Below are positions 17,049-26,426 of a DNA stretch of 64,000 nucleotides, one piece after another. A model generated the notes under the pieces. It did not search any database. It worked only from the letters and a program-made list of their open reading frames with translations, and was not told the DNA's origin. Each line of letters begins with the position of its first letter. The stretch's first letter is position 1. The stretch is from CBFHMJ01 sp965656875. GTDB taxonomy: Bacteria > Pseudomonadota > Gammaproteobacteria > Enterobacterales > Alteromonadaceae. Position numbers and translations under genes: made by a program. The stretch spans positions 124,001-188,000 of the forward strand of contig CBFHMJ010000043.1 in NCBI GenBank assembly GCA_965656875.1. The letters are read 5' to 3'.

Positions 17049-18005
17049 TTAGCAGTAGCCATAATTCATTAAACGTTGATAACGTCGCTCTAGCAAAGCA
17101 GCCTCTGATAAAGACTCCAGCTCAGCTAAGTCCTTTTTGATTGTAGACTTCAACTGGGCAGCCATATCATCATGATTGCGATGAGCTCCACCCATAGGCT
17201 CATCAATGATCGTGTCAATTAAGTCCAGAGATGAAAGACGCTTAGCAGTAATACCCATTGCTTCAGCTGCTGTAGAAGCTTTAGAAGCACTTTTCCAAAG
17301 AATTGATGCACAACCTTCAGGAGAAATAACAGAATATGTACTGAATTGAAGCATGTTCACTTTATCACCAACACCGATAGCTAAAGCGCCACCAGAGCCA
17401 CCTTCTCCAATCACCGTACAGATTGTTGGCACTTTAAGACCAGCCATTACTTTAAGGTTTCTGGCAATCGCTTCACTCTGACCACGTTCTTCAGCACCAA
17501 CGCCCGGGTAAGCGCCCGGTGTATCAATGAAGGTAACCACTGGCATTTTAAAACGTTCAGCCATCTCCATTAAACGAAGTGCTTTTCGATATCCTTCGGG
17601 TTTTGGCATCCCGAAGTTGCGCTTAATTTTCTCAGCCGTATCACGTCCTTTTTGGTGACCGATAACCATAACAGGTTGCCCATCAAGACGAGCGGTACCG
17701 CCGATAATGGCCGGATCATTTGCAAACGCACGATCACCGCAAAACTCATCAAATTCAGTGAAGATTCGCTCTATATAATCGCGTGTATAAGGACGAAGTG
17801 GGTGACGAGCGACTTGAGCAATTTGCCATGCATCAAGATCAGAAAAGATCTTCTGTGTCATTTCAACACATTTTTCTTTTAGCTGACTCACTTGCTCTTC
17901 AAGACTTAGATCTAACTCAGCACCACGATTAACGTTGCGAAGTTCTTCAATTTTGGTTTCTAACTCTACGATAGGTTGTTCGAATTCGAGATAATTAAGA
18001 CTCAT
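17049..18005 (-). CDS. accA: Acetyl-CoA carboxylase carboxyltransferase subunit alpha
   Basis: With AccD it forms the carboxyltransferase that makes malonyl-CoA, the first committed step of fatty acid synthesis. The 318-residue length is standard. Characteristic stretches are FDEFCGDRAFANDPAIIGG, GHQKGRDTAEKIKRNFGM, FIDTPGAYPGVGAEERGQ and the glycine-rich GEGGSGGALAIGVGD. It starts at ATG 18005, 30 bp after dnaE stops, and is followed by a strong terminator. Its place after dnaE is conserved in gammaproteobacteria. Confidence 0.97.
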   Translation of the reverse strand: MSLNYLEFEQPIVELETKIEELRNVNRGAELDLSLEEQVSQLKEKCVEMTQKIFSDLDAWQIAQVARHPLRPYTRDYIERIFTEFDEFCGDRAFANDPAIIGGTARLDGQPVMVIGHQKGRDTAEKIKRNFGMPKPEGYRKALRLMEMAERFKMPVVTFIDTPGAYPGVGAEERGQSEAIARNLKVMAGLKVPTICTVIGEGGSGGALAIGVGDKVNMLQFSTYSVISPEGCASILWKSASKASTAAEAMGITAKRLSSLDLIDTIIDEPMGGAHRNHDDMAAQLKSTIKKDLAELESLSEAALLERRYQRLMNYGYC

Positions 18006-18035
18006 GGAGCTGTACTACCTATATTAATAAACTGG

Positions 18036-21000
18036 TTAAAAATTTAATTCTACGTCTTCCACCAACTGCCCTAATTCATGTATTAGCAGATCAGCTGGAG
18101 AAACTCGCCATTCCGTACCCAGCGTTAATCGCGAGGTGGATTCCGGACGACGATACAAAATCTCTACGGGACAGGTTCCATTCTTATGGGGCTCAAGTAT
18201 TTCCTCAAAACGATCTAAAAACTGATTCGTCACTTGAGACCGTGACACTGTTACCTGGATATTCTTTATATATTTTTCTCGGGCTGACTCAATATCCATT
18301 AAATCGCGGCCGGTCATTGTAAGTCCACCGCTAAAGTCATCAAAGCTGACCTGTCCATTTACTAACAGAATTTTATCATTTTGTAGCAGATCCTGATATT
18401 TTTCAAACTGTTCAGGGAATAATCGTACATCTATTCGACCACTTTTGTCATCAAGTGTAACAATTGCCCACTTTTTTCCTCGTTTATTGATCAAAACACG
18501 AACGGAAAGTACCAATCCTGCAGCGTTTGCAGCAGAATCGCGACCAGTTGGCTGCAAATCAACGATCCTTGCAGAACAATAATTCTTTAATTCTTTTCGG
18601 TAGCTGTTAATTGGGTGTCCTGTCAGATACAGACCAAGCGTTTCCTTTTCACCATTGAGCCATTCTTTCTCCGGCCAGTGAGGAACATCCTTAAAAGAAT
18701 TAGCAACATCTGGCTCATCATTTGCGATTAGCCCAAATAAATCACCCTGCCCCAGAGATTCGGCTTTTGCATGCTGATCCGCGGCCTTTAATGCATCTGG
18801 CAATGTGGCCATAAGCGCTGCACGGTGTGGGCCTAATTTATCCAGTGCCCCAGACAAGATAAGTTTTTCAATAACACGACGATTTATTTTTTTAAGATTG
18901 ATACGAACACAGAAATCAAACAGATCCTTAAATTTACCGCCGGTATTTCTGGCTTCCAGAATCGTTTCAACCGGGCCTTCACCAACGCCTTTAATCGCAC
19001 CAATGCCATAAACAATGGCTTGTGACTCATTAACCGTAAACTGATACTGTCCTGTATTCACATCTGGTGGTTCCAGCGTAAGCTTCATGCGCTCACACTC
19101 ATCCACTAAGGTTACAATCTTATCGGTGTTATCCATATCCGCCGACATAACCGCTGCCATAAACTCTGATGGGAAATGGGCTTTCATCCATAACGTCTGA
19201 TAAGACACCAGCGCGTAAGCAGCAGAGTGAGACTTGTTAAATCCATATCCAGCAAACTTCTCTACCAGATCGAAGATTTTCATTGCAAGTTCAGGATCAA
19301 CACCATTATTTTTTGAACCATCTTCGAAAACAGCACGCTGCTTTGCCATTTCTTCCGGTTTTTTCTTACCCATTGCTCGACGTAGTAAGTCAGCACCGCC
19401 CAGTGAATAGCCCGCTAAAACCTGGGCAATCTGCATAACCTGTTCCTGATAAAGGATGATGCCATAAGTTGGGTCAAGAATGGGCTTAAGAGATTCATGT
19501 TGGTACTGAGAATCAGGGTAAGAAACTTCTTCCCGGCCATGTTTACGGTCAATAAAGTTATCAACCATGCCTGATTGCAACGGCCCCGGACGGAATAACG
19601 CAACCAGTGCAATCATGTCCTCGAAACAATCCGGTTGCAGACGTTTTATCAGATCTTTCATACCACGAGATTCAAGCTGGAATACAGCTGTCGTTTCGTA
19701 TTTTTTCAACATGACAAAACTGTCAGCATCATCCAGTGGAATCTGATTAATATCAATCAGTGGCTTTCCTTGCTTCTCATGAGTCGCATTAACCATGTCC
19801 AGTGCCCACTGAAGAATAGTTAGCGTTCTTAGGCCAAGGAAATCAAACTTGACCAGTCCTGCATACTCAACGTCATTTTTATCAAATTGAGTAACCGGGT
19901 TATGGCCTTCATCATCGCAATACAGGGGAGAGAAATCAGTGATAGTTGTCGGCGAGATTACAACACCACCGGCATGTTTACCGGCATTTCGGGTAACGCC
20001 TTCCAGCTTCCGGGCCATATCAACCAAATCACGAACTTCTTCGTCCTGGTCATAAAGCTCTGGTAATGCGGGCTCCATCTCGAACGCTTTACCCAGTGTC
20101 ATACCCGGATCAGGCGGTATTAATTTTGAAATCCGGTCAACAAATCCATAAGGATGACCAAGCACCCGTCCAACATCACGTATTACCGCTTTCGCCGCCA
20201 TCGTACCAAATGTAATGATCTGTGATACTGCATCCCGACCATACTTTTCAGCAACGTGATCAATAACTTCATCCCGACGGTCCATACAAAAATCGACGTC
20301 AAAGTCAGGCATTGATACCCGTTCAGGATTAAGGAATCGTTCGAAAAGGAGATCAAACTCTAACGGGTCGAGGTCAGTAATTTTTAGCGCATACGCGACC
20401 AATGAACCGGCCCCCGATCCTCGACCAGGGCCAACAGGGATATTGTTATCCTTACTCCACTGAATGAACTCCATTACGATAAGGAAATAGCCAGGAAACC
20501 CCATTTGGTTGATTACACCCAGTTCAATCTCCAGACGTTCGTCGTATTCAGCACGCTTTTCTGCTCGAACAGTGGGATCAGGGAATAATATTTCAAGGCG
20601 TTCTTCCAGGCCTTCTTCTGAGACTTTAACCAGGAAATCTGCTGTCGATAGATCACCGGTAGGATATTCAGGTAGGAAATACTCGCCAAGTCGAATGGTT
20701 ACATTACAACGACGGGCAATTTCTACCGAGTTTTGTAACGCTTCCGGAATGTCTGAAAACAATTCAGCCATTTCATCTTCAGATCGGAAGTACTGTTGCT
20801 CGCTAAAGCGTTTTGGACGTCGGCTATCTGCCAGAGTATAGCCATCATGAATACAGACCCTGATTTCATGTGCATCGAAGTCGTCCTGCTCCAGGAAAAC
20901 AACTTCATTGGTTGCGACTACGGGTAACTGAACTTTATCAGCCCATTCGACCGCAAGATGCAGGTAATTTTCTTCATCCTGGCGTCCTGTTCGCAACAAT

Positions 21001-21506
21001 TCGATATAAAAACGATCTGGAAAATTAATCTGATAAAATTCGGTGAACTGTTCTACCTGACGGTAGTTACCCTTAAGCAGGGCTTGACCAATATCGCCCT
21101 CTTTACCGCCTGATAAAACAATTAATCCTTCGTTAAGCTCAGCAAGCCAGTCTTTATCAATGACTGGTTTTCCCTGAACATGACCTCTCTGGAAAGCCTG
21201 AGAAATTAACAGTGTCAGATTTTTGTAGCCTTGATTATTCTGCGCTAACAGCAACAACCGAAACATTTCTTCGTCCGGTTCTCCTGACTGAACCCAGAAG
21301 TCAGCACCTACTATCGGCTTAACGCCCTCACCATGTGCTGCTCCATAAAATCGAACTAAACCACACAGGTTCATTTGATCAGTTACAGCAACGGCTGGCA
21401 TTCCAGCTTCAACGACTTTACTTAAAATAGGCTTGGTTTTGGCGAGTCCATCCACCATCGAAAAATCACTATGGACTCGAAGATGAATAAATCTGGGTTC
21501 TGACAT
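18036..21506 (-). CDS. dnaE: DNA polymerase III subunit alpha
   Basis: The replicative polymerase catalytic subunit, 1156 residues. The N-terminal PHP domain opens with FIHLRVHSDFSMVDG. The polymerase active-site aspartates lie in PDFDVDFCMDRR near 400, preceded by GPGRGSGAGSLVAYAL. The helix-hairpin-helix region (YGIGAIKGVGEG) and an OB-fold (about 990-1080) follow. No HNH or intein insertion is visible. It sits 10 bp after rnhB and 30 bp before accA in one transcription unit. It starts at ATG 21506. Confidence 0.98.
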   Translation of the reverse strand: MSEPRFIHLRVHSDFSMVDGLAKTKPILSKVVEAGMPAVAVTDQMNLCGLVRFYGAAHGEGVKPIVGADFWVQSGEPDEEMFRLLLLAQNNQGYKNLTLLISQAFQRGHVQGKPVIDKDWLAELNEGLIVLSGGKEGDIGQALLKGNYRQVEQFTEFYQINFPDRFYIELLRTGRQDEENYLHLAVEWADKVQLPVVATNEVVFLEQDDFDAHEIRVCIHDGYTLADSRRPKRFSEQQYFRSEDEMAELFSDIPEALQNSVEIARRCNVTIRLGEYFLPEYPTGDLSTADFLVKVSEEGLEERLEILFPDPTVRAEKRAEYDERLEIELGVINQMGFPGYFLIVMEFIQWSKDNNIPVGPGRGSGAGSLVAYALKITDLDPLEFDLLFERFLNPERVSMPDFDVDFCMDRRDEVIDHVAEKYGRDAVSQIITFGTMAAKAVIRDVGRVLGHPYGFVDRISKLIPPDPGMTLGKAFEMEPALPELYDQDEEVRDLVDMARKLEGVTRNAGKHAGGVVISPTTITDFSPLYCDDEGHNPVTQFDKNDVEYAGLVKFDFLGLRTLTILQWALDMVNATHEKQGKPLIDINQIPLDDADSFVMLKKYETTAVFQLESRGMKDLIKRLQPDCFEDMIALVALFRPGPLQSGMVDNFIDRKHGREEVSYPDSQYQHESLKPILDPTYGIILYQEQVMQIAQVLAGYSLGGADLLRRAMGKKKPEEMAKQRAVFEDGSKNNGVDPELAMKIFDLVEKFAGYGFNKSHSAAYALVSYQTLWMKAHFPSEFMAAVMSADMDNTDKIVTLVDECERMKLTLEPPDVNTGQYQFTVNESQAIVYGIGAIKGVGEGPVETILEARNTGGKFKDLFDFCVRINLKKINRRVIEKLILSGALDKLGPHRAALMATLPDALKAADQHAKAESLGQGDLFGLIANDEPDVANSFKDVPHWPEKEWLNGEKETLGLYLTGHPINSYRKELKNYCSARIVDLQPTGRDSAANAAGLVLSVRVLINKRGKKWAIVTLDDKSGRIDVRLFPEQFEKYQDLLQNDKILLVNGQVSFDDFSGGLTMTGRDLMDIESAREKYIKNIQVTVSRSQVTNQFLDRFEEILEPHKNGTCPVEILYRRPESTSRLTLGTEWRVSPADLLIHELGQLVEDVELNF

Positions 21507-21516
21507 GTTGAGTTAC

Positions 21517-22119
21517 TCAGCCCTGATTAATCAGGTTGGCTACAGGTTTGAAACTTTTGCGATGATAAGGCGTAACGCCCAGAAGTTGAAGCTTTTCGAG
21601 ATGAGCTTTTGTTGGATATCCTTTATGACCTGCGAAACCGTATTCAGGATAGAGCTGATCGAGTTCAACCATTTCACGGTCACGAGTGACTTTAGCTAAA
21701 ACCGATGCGGCACTAATTTCTGCTACGCGCAAATCACCTTTAACCACACTTTGCGATTGAATACCAAAATCCGGACATCGATTGCCATCGACCAACACGA
21801 ACTCTGGTTTTATCGTCAGGCCTGCGACAGCTCGTTGCATCGCAAGCATAGTGGCATGCAAAATATTGAGCTCATCAATCTCTGCCGGGTTTGCACGGCC
21901 AACAGACCATGCCAACGCTTTTTCCTGAATTTCAGGAAACAACGCTTCTCTCTTTTTTTCACTTAGCTTTTTAGAATCAGTCAGTCCTTGAATCGGATTG
22001 GCCGGATCAAGAATAACAGCGGCGGTAACGACATCGCCCACAAGAGGACCACGGCCCACTTCATCAACACCCGCGATTAATTGAAAAGGAGGGCGCTGAA
22101 AGTCAGGAAAATCAGCCAC
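21517..22119 (-). CDS. rnhB: Ribonuclease HII
   Basis: Cleaves RNA in RNA/DNA hybrids and at single misincorporated ribonucleotides. The 200-residue length is normal. The catalytic acids are in AGVDEVGRGPLVG near residue 18-19 (DE), LVDGNRCPD near 112 and AAVSVLAKV-type AASVLAKVTRDR near 138. The start is GTG at 22119 and overlaps the lpxB stop by 8 bp, indicating translational coupling. Confidence 0.97.
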   Translation of the reverse strand: MADFPDFQRPPFQLIAGVDEVGRGPLVGDVVTAAVILDPANPIQGLTDSKKLSEKKREALFPEIQEKALAWSVGRANPAEIDELNILHATMLAMQRAVAGLTIKPEFVLVDGNRCPDFGIQSQSVVKGDLRVAEISAASVLAKVTRDREMVELDQLYPEYGFAGHKGYPTKAHLEKLQLLGVTPYHRKSFKPVANLINQG

Positions 22120-23263
22120 GATGGCAAACCTCTAAAATTGCTTTTGCTGCTTGCTCACTGGCATTACAGCGAATGTTCTGATGAATAGTGCGGAAAGTAT
22201 CACGTAACCCGCGATCATCGCCGGTCAGTAATGGTAGTAATTCTTTCACCAAATTTTCAGGCGTTACTTCATCTTGCAGTAGCTCTGCGACCAGAGGTTT
22301 ATCTGCTAGTAAATTGGGTAATGAGAAATATTTAACATTAATCAGGCGATTAAAGATTTGATATGACAGCCACTTGAATTTATAGGCGACAACCATTGGA
22401 GCTTTCAACAACATGCATTCCAACGTTGCAGTGCCAGAAGACAACAGCACAGCAGTTGATGCCGACATTACATCTCTTGATTGTCCTTCCAGCAATGTGA
22501 CAGGAAGTTCAGGTGCGACTTCTTGCTTGATTGTTTCAAACTGACTGCGACGCTTTTCATTGACCATAGGTAATACGATCTGAAGCTCAGGAATTTGCTG
22601 CTTTAACTGAACACAAGCCTGCAAAAACGGGGGCGACAGTAAGCCGACTTCAGCACCACGACTTCCCGGCAACACACCCAATACAGGCTTTTCCAGAGCT
22701 AGTCCCAATCCACGCCGAGCTTCAATCTGGTCAATATCAAGCGGTAATTCATCGGCTAAAGTATGACCGACAAAAGTACATGGTGCGTCGTGTTGATCAT
22801 AAAACGCTTTTTCAAAAGGCAATAAAGCTAAAACTAAATCAGTTGCTTTCTTAATTTTGAAAATTCGTTTCTTACGCCATGCCCAGACACTTGGGCTGAC
22901 ATAATGAACAGTCTTGATATCCTGAGCTTTAAGCTTTAATTCAAGCCCAATATTAAAATCTGGTGCATCTATACCAACGAATACGTCAGGAGGATTTTGT
23001 GTGAAGTACTGTACCAGTTCACCTCTGATTTGAAATAAGCGTCTTAATTTACCCAGTATTTCTACCAGGCCCATTACGGCCAGTTCTTCCATTTCAAACA
23101 GTGGTTCACATCCCTGCTCTCGCATTAACGGTCCCGCAACACCAATAAATCGTGTATCAGGTGCGATCTCTTTAATAGCTTTTATCAGGCTTGCACCAAG
23201 AATGTCACCGGAATGTTCTCCGGCGACAATACCAATCGTCAATGATTTGTTGTTTTGCGACAC
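22112..23263 (-). CDS. lpxB: Lipid-A-disaccharide synthase
   Basis: A peripheral inner-membrane GT-B glycosyltransferase that joins UDP-diacylglucosamine and lipid X into the lipid A disaccharide. The 383-residue length is standard. Visible family blocks are VAGEHSGDILGASLI, GVAGPLMREQGCEPLF, GIDAPDFNIGLE, YVSPSVWAWRKKRI and LPGSRGAEV. The GTG start at 23263 abuts the lpxA stop with no spacing, and the 3' end overlaps rnhB. It belongs to the fabZ-lpxA-lpxB-rnhB-dnaE-accA run. Confidence 0.97.
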   Translation of the reverse strand: MSQNNKSLTIGIVAGEHSGDILGASLIKAIKEIAPDTRFIGVAGPLMREQGCEPLFEMEELAVMGLVEILGKLRRLFQIRGELVQYFTQNPPDVFVGIDAPDFNIGLELKLKAQDIKTVHYVSPSVWAWRKKRIFKIKKATDLVLALLPFEKAFYDQHDAPCTFVGHTLADELPLDIDQIEARRGLGLALEKPVLGVLPGSRGAEVGLLSPPFLQACVQLKQQIPELQIVLPMVNEKRRSQFETIKQEVAPELPVTLLEGQSRDVMSASTAVLLSSGTATLECMLLKAPMVVAYKFKWLSYQIFNRLINVKYFSLPNLLADKPLVAELLQDEVTPENLVKELLPLLTGDDRGLRDTFRTIHQNIRCNASEQAAKAILEVCHRG

Positions 23264-24043
23264 TTAACGAACAATTCCACGAGTAGATTTTTCGAAGAAG
23301 TCCAGATAAAGCTGAAGTTCAGGAAATTCCTCAACCTGAGATTTAATTTTCTCTTGTGCTTCATCCAGCGTCAGGCTTTCACGATAAATTGATTTATAAG
23401 CCCTGAAGACAGCTCGAATTGCCGCAGATGAATATCCACGACGCTTCAATCCTTCTTTATTGATACCGAAAGGCGCTGCCTTTCCATTATCAGACATGGC
23501 TACCATGACAAATGGAGGGACATCCTGTACAACAATTGAACCAGCCCCACAGAAGCTATGAGAACCAACTTCACAAAACTGATGCACACCGACAAAACCA
23601 CCCAAAATACACCAGTCGCCCAAATGAACATGGCCCGCCAGTGTTACGGTATTCGCGAAAATATTGTTGTCACCGATAATACAATCATGCGCAACATGCG
23701 CGTTAGCCATAAACAAGTTATTGCTACCGATAATGGTCTTTGAATCATCTTGAATCGTGCCACGATGCACGCTGACACTTTCGCGGAAAACATTATTGTC
23801 ACCGATATATAACTCAGTCGGTTCACCCGCGTATTTCTTATCCTGACATTCTTCGCCAATAGACGAAAACTGGAAAAAACGGTTACCCTTGCCAATATAT
23901 GAAGGGCCTTTAATGACAACATGGGATTCGACGATACAATCGTCGCCCAGTTCCACATCATTTCCGATGTAGGTAAATGCGCCAACCTGCACATTTTTGC
24001 CCAGCTTAGCACCAGGTTCAATTATTGCTGTTGCGTGGATCAC
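23264..24043 (-). CDS. lpxA: UDP-N-acetylglucosamine acyltransferase
   Basis: A left-handed beta-helix trimer that adds a 3-hydroxyacyl chain to UDP-GlcNAc in the first step of lipid A synthesis. The 259 residues contain hexapeptide repeats from residue 2 to about 180 (IIEPGAKLGKNVQVG), the catalytic histidine in ANAHVAHDC and the C-terminal helical domain. The start is GTG at 24043, one base after the fabZ stop, so translation is probably coupled. Confidence 0.97.
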   Translation of the reverse strand: MIHATAIIEPGAKLGKNVQVGAFTYIGNDVELGDDCIVESHVVIKGPSYIGKGNRFFQFSSIGEECQDKKYAGEPTELYIGDNNVFRESVSVHRGTIQDDSKTIIGSNNLFMANAHVAHDCIIGDNNIFANTVTLAGHVHLGDWCILGGFVGVHQFCEVGSHSFCGAGSIVVQDVPPFVMVAMSDNGKAAPFGINKEGLKRRGYSSAAIRAVFRAYKSIYRESLTLDEAQEKIKSQVEEFPELQLYLDFFEKSTRGIVR

Positions 24044-24044
24044 G

Positions 24045-24497
24045 TTACATTTCTCTTCTTGCGCACATCAACTCAGCAGAACAGGCCACTTTGCCGTCTA
24101 CACGAGCTTCTCCGTAGAATTTCCACATACCACGACGTTCTTTCAGAAAATCGACGTGAAGATGCATAGTATCGCCAGGGGTGACGGGATGCTTAAAACG
24201 TGCTTTATCAATAGATGCGAACAAGTATAGTTCATTCTCACTTTTGACTTCAGCCATCTTAAAGCCGAGCAGTCCTGTCGCTTGCGCCATTGACTCAAGG
24301 ATTAAAACACCAGGGAAAATTGGCTTTTCAGGGAAGTGACCGGTAAAAATCGGTTCATTTATCGTTACGTTTTTGATCGCATGAAGGCTTTCACCTGGAA
24401 CATAATCAAGAACACGATCGATCAATAACATAGGGTAACGATGGGGAAGCAAACTCAGGATTTCCTGAATTTCAATTTGATTCATTTCGTTAGACAA
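24045..24497 (-). CDS. fabZ: 3-hydroxyacyl-ACP dehydratase FabZ
   Basis: A hot-dog-fold dehydratase of fatty acid elongation that competes with LpxA for 3-hydroxyacyl-ACP. The catalytic histidine is in LLPHRYPMLLIDRV and the partner glutamate in FTGHFPEKPIFPGVLILESMAQ. The start is taken as TTG at 24497 because AGGA lies eight bases upstream; the later ATG at 24485 has no ribosome site at normal spacing. The length is then 150 residues. Unusually, 358 bp separate it from lpxD upstream, and that gap holds an inverted repeat and an FNR-like site. Confidence 0.96.
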   Translation of the reverse strand: MSNEMNQIEIQEILSLLPHRYPMLLIDRVLDYVPGESLHAIKNVTINEPIFTGHFPEKPIFPGVLILESMAQATGLLGFKMAEVKSENELYLFASIDKARFKHPVTPGDTMHLHVDFLKERRGMWKFYGEARVDGKVACSAELMCARREM

Positions 24498-24527
24498 AAC
24501 AAAATTCCTAATTAACTATTACTACCA

Positions 24528-24605
24528 GGGGCTGTTAACCTTTCCTCACTACTGGATAATTTATTAATATAAATCAACCTGTTGCAAGTAAAGGTGAACA
24601 GCCCC
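24528..24605. repeat. Inverted repeat upstream of fabZ
   Basis: Arms GGGGCTGTTAACCTTT (24528-24543) and AAAGGTGAACAGCCCC (24590-24605) are complementary at 15 of 16 positions around a 46-base AT-rich loop. There is no T run, so it is not an ordinary terminator. Confidence 0.85.
24564..24577 (-). promoter_or_regulatory. FNR/Anr-like site upstream of fabZ
   Basis: TTAATATAAATCAA matches the TTGAT-N4-ATCAA consensus at 9 of 10 positions and lies in the loop of the inverted repeat, 67 bp before the fabZ start. The single mismatch and AT-rich setting make chance plausible. Confidence 0.3.
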
Positions 24606-24855
24606 ACGGAATCATTTTTAAACTGAAGAAATTGTACCCGGAAATTCTGACTAAAATCTATGCTGACATCAGAAATTACCAGGCATCAGGGCTACACAAC
24701 ACGCCTGTCTGTGAACGAAGCCGGTGATGGCGCTGACTCACGGTTTAAAATGTACAAGCTACAAAAGCAATATTCAGGAATTGGCAAAGCCCTGTCATTG
24801 GGATTTACATCTGGATGGCTGTATAGTCATCACGACTATCAGGCAACTCCATGTA

Positions 24856-25893
24856 TTACTCTTCTTTTTCTTTCAGGCGTCGAATTTCCTTTTCCAGCTC
24901 TTTTAATTTCTGGTTCATAGAGTCCAGGTGTTTAAAACGAAGTGCATTTTTAACCCAGCCTCGATGCTCTTCGGCAGGAACCCCTGATGAATAAACACCA
25001 GGTTTTTTAATGGATTTAGTTACCATCGCCATGCCGGAAATTTGTGTTCCATCTGCAATATCGATGTGTCCATTTAATGCAGCTGCACCAGCGATAATAC
25101 AGTGTTTGCCAATTGTTGAACTACCCGCAAATACCGTGCAGCCAGCAATCGCTGTTTTTTCGCCAATCTGAACGTTGTGACCAATCTGAACCAGATTATC
25201 AATGATGACACCATCAGCAATAACGGTGTCATCCAGTGCTCCTCGGTCAATAGCTGTTGATGCGCCGATATCGACGTTATTACCAATGACTACCCGACCA
25301 AGTTGCGGAATTTTAACCCACTCGCCTTTATCATTCGCCCAGCCAAATCCATCAGCACCTATCACCGTACTACTGTGGATAACACAGTGTTCTCCGATAA
25401 CAGTATTATGATAAATCGTAACATTAGGCCAGATTCGAGTGTTGGCTCCAATAGTTGTTCCCTGCCCAATAAAGCTACCGGCACCAATAATGACATTCTC
25501 ACCAAGCTCAACGCCTGATTCAATAACCGCATTAGGTCCAATAGAGGCTGATGTCGGCACTATAGCATCTTCTGCAATACTCGCGCCGACACCACGTTCA
25601 CCTTGCTCGGGAACTGGAGTCGTATCCATTAACTGAGCTACTTTCGCGTAACTCAGATAAGGGTTATCTGACACCAACGCATTGGTTTGACATAGCGACA
25701 GAGCGTCTTTTGACACCAATACCGCTGAAGCTTCTGTAGTTTCAAGGTACTTACTGTATTTGCTATTCGCTAAAAAAGAAATCTGTCCAGTCTTAGCTGA
25801 TTGCAGGGTGGCAACACTGGTGATCTCACAATCGGGATCACCCTGTACTTCTGCACCAATATGTTCGGCTATTTCAGATAATTTATAGGCCAT
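24856..25893 (-). CDS. lpxD: UDP-3-O-(3-hydroxyacyl)glucosamine N-acyltransferase
   Basis: Adds the N-linked hydroxyacyl chain in the third step of lipid A synthesis. 345 residues: an N-terminal uridine-binding domain (1-100), then a left-handed beta-helix of hexapeptide repeats (about 105-300; IGPNAVIESGVELGENVIIG) with the catalytic histidine in NLVQIGHNVQIG. The C-terminus is a charged helix (LKELEKEIRRLKEKEE), typical of LpxD, where it contributes to ACP binding. It begins 2 bp after the skp stop codon. Confidence 0.97.
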   Translation of the reverse strand: MAYKLSEIAEHIGAEVQGDPDCEITSVATLQSAKTGQISFLANSKYSKYLETTEASAVLVSKDALSLCQTNALVSDNPYLSYAKVAQLMDTTPVPEQGERGVGASIAEDAIVPTSASIGPNAVIESGVELGENVIIGAGSFIGQGTTIGANTRIWPNVTIYHNTVIGEHCVIHSSTVIGADGFGWANDKGEWVKIPQLGRVVIGNNVDIGASTAIDRGALDDTVIADGVIIDNLVQIGHNVQIGEKTAIAGCTVFAGSSTIGKHCIIAGAAALNGHIDIADGTQISGMAMVTKSIKKPGVYSSGVPAEEHRGWVKNALRFKHLDSMNQKLKELEKEIRRLKEKEE

Positions 25894-25895
25894 TT

Positions 25896-26408
25896 TTAAC
25901 GTAATTTACCCACTTTTTTTACGATTTCATCAGTCAGATCTTTTGCATCTTTAGAATAGATAACAGCGCTCTTTTGCAGCACCATATCGTAGTCTCCGCT
26001 TTTCGCTTCGGCTTCGATAGTTTGCATAATTAGTGCAACAATCTTGTTACGCTCTTCGTTCTGACGACGGCGAATATTCACTTCAAGAGGCTTAACCATG
26101 CTCTCAAATTCTTTACGCTGAGAGATGATTTGGTTTTGTAATTCTTCTTTCTGAGCCTTGCTCATTGTTGCGTTTTCACGCTTCAACTTATCCATGTTGT
26201 AAGTAATATCAGCTTCAAGCTTTTTGATTTTTTCACGCTCTGGCGCGAATTCATCTTCGATTTTTTGCTGAATAGTAGCGATTTGCGGTAATTGACCAAA
26301 TACGCCCTGAATATCAACGATTGCTACTTTATCAGCAGCCATTGCATTACCAGCTAATGCTGTTGAGGCTACTAAAGCCAGCGCGGTTTTCTTTAACATC
26401 TGTTTCAT
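25896..26408 (-). CDS. skp: Periplasmic chaperone Skp/OmpH
   Basis: A trimeric jellyfish-shaped chaperone that holds unfolded outer-membrane proteins for BamA. The 170 residues start with a signal peptide ending ALAGNAMA, then ADKVAIVDIQGVFGQL. Long charged coiled-coil arms follow (about 45-135), then a C-terminal strand. The ATG at 26408 has GGGAG eight bases upstream; the longer start seen in frame is rejected. It lies 18 bp downstream of bamA, as usual. Confidence 0.94.
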   Translation of the reverse strand: MKQMLKKTALALVASTALAGNAMAADKVAIVDIQGVFGQLPQIATIQQKIEDEFAPEREKIKKLEADITYNMDKLKRENATMSKAQKEELQNQIISQRKEFESMVKPLEVNIRRRQNEERNKIVALIMQTIEAEAKSGDYDMVLQKSAVIYSKDAKDLTDEIVKKVGKLR

Positions 26409-26426
26409 TTTAATTACTCCCACGGA

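Larger units (their letters stand above)
24498..24855. other. 358-bp gap inside the lpxD-fabZ operon
   Basis: In most relatives lpxD and fabZ nearly touch. Here the gap holds the inverted repeat at 24528-24605 and a small hairpin ATAGTC/GACTAT at 24823-24839. A plus-strand frame at 24660-24920 runs into lpxD and has no ribosome site, so it is not called. A promoter serving fabZ and downstream genes is likely here (inference). Confidence 0.55.

Noticed and set aside
24660..24920. 86-codon plus-strand frame between fabZ and lpxD
   Set aside because: It runs into the 3' end of lpxD on the opposite strand and has no ribosome site.
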